Part shown: piece by piece, positions 63,350 through 64,000 of the stretch
Position numbering within the stretch: position 1 is the first letter of the stretch
Layout: every line of letters begins with the position of its first letter
Source: Loigolactobacillus coryniformis subsp. coryniformis KCTC 3167 = DSM 20001
Lineage (GTDB): Bacteria; Bacillota; Bacilli; Lactobacillales; Lactobacillaceae
Assembly: GCF_002706425.1 (NCBI RefSeq)
Contig: NZ_CP017713.1
Location: 744,001-808,000 of the forward strand
Direction: 5' to 3'
DNA: 64,000 bases
The notes under the pieces: generated by a model
What the model saw: the letters and a program-made list of their open reading frames with translations, nothing else
What the model was told of the DNA's origin: nothing
Databases searched by the model: none
Position numbers and translations under genes: made by a program

Positions 63350-64000
63350 ATGGTTCTGCATTTGTTTAATACGTTTTTCTGGTCGTTTTTCTTTGCGATC
63401 GGCTATATTTCAATTTATCGGCGAATTGAAGAGGGCACGATTCGCTGGTACCGTTCAAAACAAGTGATGCTAAGATTTGGTGAATTGGCTTTAGTCGTCT
63501 ATGCGAGTTCAGTTGAAATTAGTTTGCGGATCCTACATCATTTTTTAACGACCAATCTGTGGACGATGGTCAATTTACAAACGGTGGTTGCGTTGTATAC
63601 TTGTTTGACGCTGCGTAACAAAGGTGCCAACCTACTTTTCTTGTTAGTGACACTGGCAACATTTGGCTCCTACGGTACGTTAACTTGGGGGCTATGGTTG
63701 GCCTTGATCGGTTTGTTGATCATTTTATTTGTGGTCAACCTGCAAAGTGCGTGGTTAGTTGGCAGTCTTAGCCGCTACTTGGCATTTGTCCTGCCATTTG
63801 GCACGTTTACTTGGCTGCTATTCAAGGCCTTTTATGCGTTTAGCTGGCAATCACTGTTGGTGCAGTTGTTTTGTTACGTTTGCGTTGAGACAATCGTTTT
63901 TCAATACAGTATCTTGCTAAAGAATCGCGGTGCGGCCAGCGCCAAGTTGATCTACGAAACGATGCATGATCGGTTGACCGGCGTGCCTAATTGGGCGAAG
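63350..64000 (+). CDS. Membrane-bound GGDEF protein, 5' part
   Basis: 217 codons read from the ATG at 63350 (AAAGGGG upstream) to the window end. Five or six membrane segments (FWSFFFAIGYISIY, LLFLLVTLATFGSYGTLTWG, LWLALIGLLIILFVV and others) are followed by LIYETMHDRLTGVPNWAK, the H-D-x-L-T-G-x-x-N opening of a GGDEF (diguanylate cyclase) domain. Whether the catalytic GGDEF loop is intact lies outside the window. Confidence 0.82.
   Translation, partial: MVLHLFNTFFWSFFFAIGYISIYRRIEEGTIRWYRSKQVMLRFGELALVVYASSVEISLRILHHFLTTNLWTMVNLQTVVALYTCLTLRNKGANLLFLLVTLATFGSYGTLTWGLWLALIGLLIILFVVNLQSAWLVGSLSRYLAFVLPFGTFTWLLFKAFYAFSWQSLLVQLFCYVCVETIVFQYSILLKNRGAASAKLIYETMHDRLTGVPNWAK

Overview
The window is low-to-moderate GC Gram-positive DNA from a member of the Lactobacillaceae (Lactobacillales, Bacillota). 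The evidence is the spc/alpha ribosomal operon with the Lactobacillus-type order (secY-adk-infA-rpmJ-rpsM-rpsK-rpoA-rplQ-ecfA1-ecfA2-ecfT-truA-rplM-rpsI, with no map gene between adk and infA), strong AGGAGG ribosome sites, frequent TTG/GTG starts, and IS30, ISL3 and IS3-type insertion sequences like those of lactobacilli. I cannot name the species from sequence alone.

Bases 1-12960 are conserved core: the end of the spc operon, the alpha operon, the energising module of an ECF vitamin transporter (ecfA1, ecfA2, ecfT), truA, and rplM-rpsI. A 106-bp unit repeated about 2.5 times sits directly before truA. A terminator with a competing upstream pairing lies between rplQ and ecfA1.

Bases 12911-47732 are an integrated Tn916-family conjugative element (ICE) sitting in the 3' end of rpsI. 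A 50-bp imperfect copy of the rpsI end marks the far junction. Read from its right end leftwards (minus strand) the backbone is: giant thioester/SpaA-repeat LPxTG surface protein, SpoVG-like protein, two DUF961 proteins, the AbiE toxin-antitoxin pair, tcpA flanked by two 86-aa paralogues, a divergent AbiA/AbiK-type reverse transcriptase read in the opposite direction, oriT, the MobT relaxase, two small paralogues, an orphan DNA methyltransferase, tcpD, ardA, tcpE, the VirB4 ATPase, the VirB6-like membrane protein, an NlpC/P60 hydrolase, a broken gene, tcpC, then cargo, two Orf7/Orf8-like regulators, an excisionase-like protein and a tyrosine integrase. The cargo is an arsenic resistance operon (arsR-arsD-arsA-arsB-orf109-arsD2-FAD oxidoreductase), placed where Tn916 carries tet(M). 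The integrase is frameshifted, orf109 is split by an IS30-type element and arsD2 is frameshifted, so this copy looks partly decayed.

Bases 47733-51433 are an IS cluster: an ISL3 transposase that lost its N-terminus to an IS30 insertion, which in turn abuts a second IS30 element lacking its left end. Bases 51434-64000 are chromosome again: a small membrane protein, thioredoxin and NiaR regulator, a zinc-free S14 paralogue, a probable niacin transporter behind two palindromic operators, a YtrA-type regulator with a membrane protein gene broken by a stop codon, a divergent frameshifted pgi, a 116-bp palindromic element, the cysteine operon cysK - cystathionine lyase/synthase - cysE, a pyridoxal kinase plus ECF substrate-binding subunit (which would use the EcfA1A2T module at 8-10 kb), a GNAT acetyltransferase and the start of a GGDEF protein. 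The cysteine operon is preceded by a 28-codon leader peptide with three consecutive Cys codons and a strong terminator, a candidate cysteine attenuator that I consider the most interesting regulatory find here. The most interesting gene is the reverse transcriptase between oriT and tcpA.
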